DNA of 64,000 nt from Symsagittifera roscoffensis (Eukaryota > Xenacoelomorpha > Acoela > Convolutidae): NCBI RefSeq assembly GCF_963678635.1, contig NC_087064.1, forward strand, positions 67,382,025 to 67,446,024, in the 5' to 3' direction. Both the position numbers and the translations under genes were made by a program. Below the pieces are notes generated by a model that was not told the DNA's origin, did no database searches, and was given only the letters and a program-made list of their open reading frames with translations. Positions 62,530 to 64,000 of this stretch are shown in pieces. Position 1 is the stretch's first letter. Each line of letters opens with the position of its first letter.

Positions 62530-62900
62530 TTTACTGACTTTCGATGAAAATATGGAATATTTGTGCTTGGGATGTTTTTTTTGTTCAGTCAAATTTCGAT
62601 GTTTTAAAGGAGATATTTGACTAGAAACTTTTGTACCATCTCAGAGATGTTGCGTCAAAGGCTGAAATAAAAAAATCACAGTGATTAATTTCTGTAGAGG
62701 TATGAGGGTTTGAAAATGGCTAATTTGGGAAATTTGGTACAAAAAATGCGCGATATGTTGCGTTTATGAACTATTCCAAATTGAATAAAGGCAACTCAAT
62801 TTGCCTCAAAATTGACATTCGAGAGGGAAGATTGAATGGTTTTTTGGTTGAAATAAATTTTTTTTGGATTAATTTTTCAAGGAAATAATTTTTTCTAATT
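62530..62900 (+). repeat. dispersed GTGCTYGG repeat copy
   Basis: atatggaatatttgtgcttg, then tcaaatttcgatgttttaaa, later gcgcgatatgttgcgttt and ttccaaattgaataaagg. These follow the order seen at 48030-48330, with a lower match. Confidence 0.6.
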
Positions 62901-64000
62901 CGGCTTAAAATGTAGTACGAATATTCTTTTTTCGTCCTCAGAAACAAGCAGTTTTGCTACAGATTTAGGCTTATCCCAACAATCAAAAAACAAACATAAC
63001 TAATTGTGGCTACAAAAAAGAACACTTAATTGTATTTTTTGGATAATTTGCACTCGTTCTAGATTACCTAATTGAAGATCATTAAATAAACGTATGACAA
63101 AAAAATGAGCAATATTTCATCTAAAAAATATAAAACATTTTTTTGATGATCAGAAAGCTTCAAAGCCATCGAACGGACTAAAAACTTGCTGTTAAAATCT
63201 TTAAAACCTTGCATTGTTTTCCAGCTATTTGAAATTTTTGAAATTTAAAGACAAGCGTTTTTTTTGCGTTTTTTCTAAGACAAGCGAGGGCTTGGCTTAG
63301 AATTATACCGATGCTCCAATTCTTCCGCTTCGCTCAAAATTAGAGCTATCGGTTGCATGGTCACATAGCTAAAAATCAATTTCAAGCACGGTTCCGATAA
63401 GATCACTATGGAGAGCACTATTTAAGATTGCTATTTTCTTAGTTTATATCATATTTTTGAAAAAAACGATAGCAAATTTTAAACAAAGATAGCCGGTTAC
63501 TGTTCAAGTAGCACAGATTGTTCCGACTAGTCTTTAAAAAACTACTATCAAAAGTTTTTTTTTTAATTTAGTGAAGTTTTTCTGTGTGAGGTGATGGAAA
63601 AAGTCTGATGTAAAACTATATTTTAAGCAAATTTGACATTCATAGTAATATAGGCAATTGCACATAAATTTTTTTTGAAAATTGACTTGAAAAACAAAAA
63701 AAAATTTAAAAAATTTAAAAAACTCTTTTTTTTAAATTATTTTGCAGATTATAGTTTTTAAATTTTTTGGTTCGAAACTCCCAAAACGCATTTTATTTGC
63801 TTAAAGTTAATTTTATAGGGCTCAAATTTTGCCTAATTAAGCGGTTGTCTGCCTGATCGCTTGCTTTGTTTGCTCAAAATTAGACGAAAAAGCAAAAATT
63901 TCCAACCGGTTTGTCTCGACACTAGAAAAAAATTTTGAGAAGTTTTTAAAGTGGTTCAAATAACGACTGACCGGACTTTAATATGATATGTTCTCATTTC
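62901..64000. other. no gene recognised
   Basis: AT-rich sequence following the GPCR-like exon. It may be intron of that gene. I see no further exon or bounded element. Confidence 0.4.

Overview
The window is a fragment of an AT-rich invertebrate animal genome. It contains an assembly gap of 200 Ns at 10671-10870. Coding exons are short islands separated by large introns full of transposon debris. I see no bacterial or viral gene organisation. The phylum cannot be fixed from this sequence.

The one complete gene is on the + strand: eight coding exons between 23046 and 46892. They join in consistent phase into a 624-residue major facilitator superfamily transporter of the SVOP (SV2-related protein) type. 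The first three exons encode a long, glycine-rich cytosolic N terminus. Exons 4 to 8 carry the two six-helix bundles and the usual family motifs (DRFGRR, PESPRF, DKYGRR, PIET). Two incomplete genes follow. One is a minus-strand locus at 50410-53122 of unrecognised family, with a tandemly duplicated block of about 1.25 kb. The other is a + strand exon at 61939-62056 that looks like the first transmembrane helix of a class A GPCR and has a GC splice donor.

The left part (1-23000) has no confident host gene. It holds a complete but decayed Ty3/gypsy LTR retrotransposon on the minus strand (2040-8036, 5-bp target duplication gagtg), an ACAT microsatellite region, a lysine/arginine-rich broken open region of unknown nature (11228-12161), a tRNA-derived SINE with a 7-bp target duplication (14711-14833), and a cluster of palindromes built on CTAGTCATAC (18700-19785).

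The introns of the SVOP-like gene record mobile element activity. Several families of small non-autonomous DNA elements have 8-bp target site duplications, as expected for hAT transposons. One family starts CAGGGGCGGATYTAGG (33176-33541, 27659-28097 and 28533-28747, plus decayed copies). A second starts GGATCT (27588-28157, 38220-38402, 47558-47756). A third starts with GGGGG and AAATTAGACG (30081-30540). A fourth is built on AAATGGCATAA (54314-54762). One copy has a natural empty site in a neighbouring duplicate, one is nested in another, and one sits 12 bases from a splice acceptor. A 60-bp minisatellite (41683-43170) appears to have grown from the end of another copy. The last intron is mostly a 2.4-kb AAT/CAT triplet array.

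The right part (47000-64000) holds further repeats: a roughly 4-kb inverted repeat (about 56815-60855), a minus-strand non-LTR reverse transcriptase fragment with GVPQG and YADD motifs (56090-56700), and copies of an unnamed dispersed repeat that recurs across the window.
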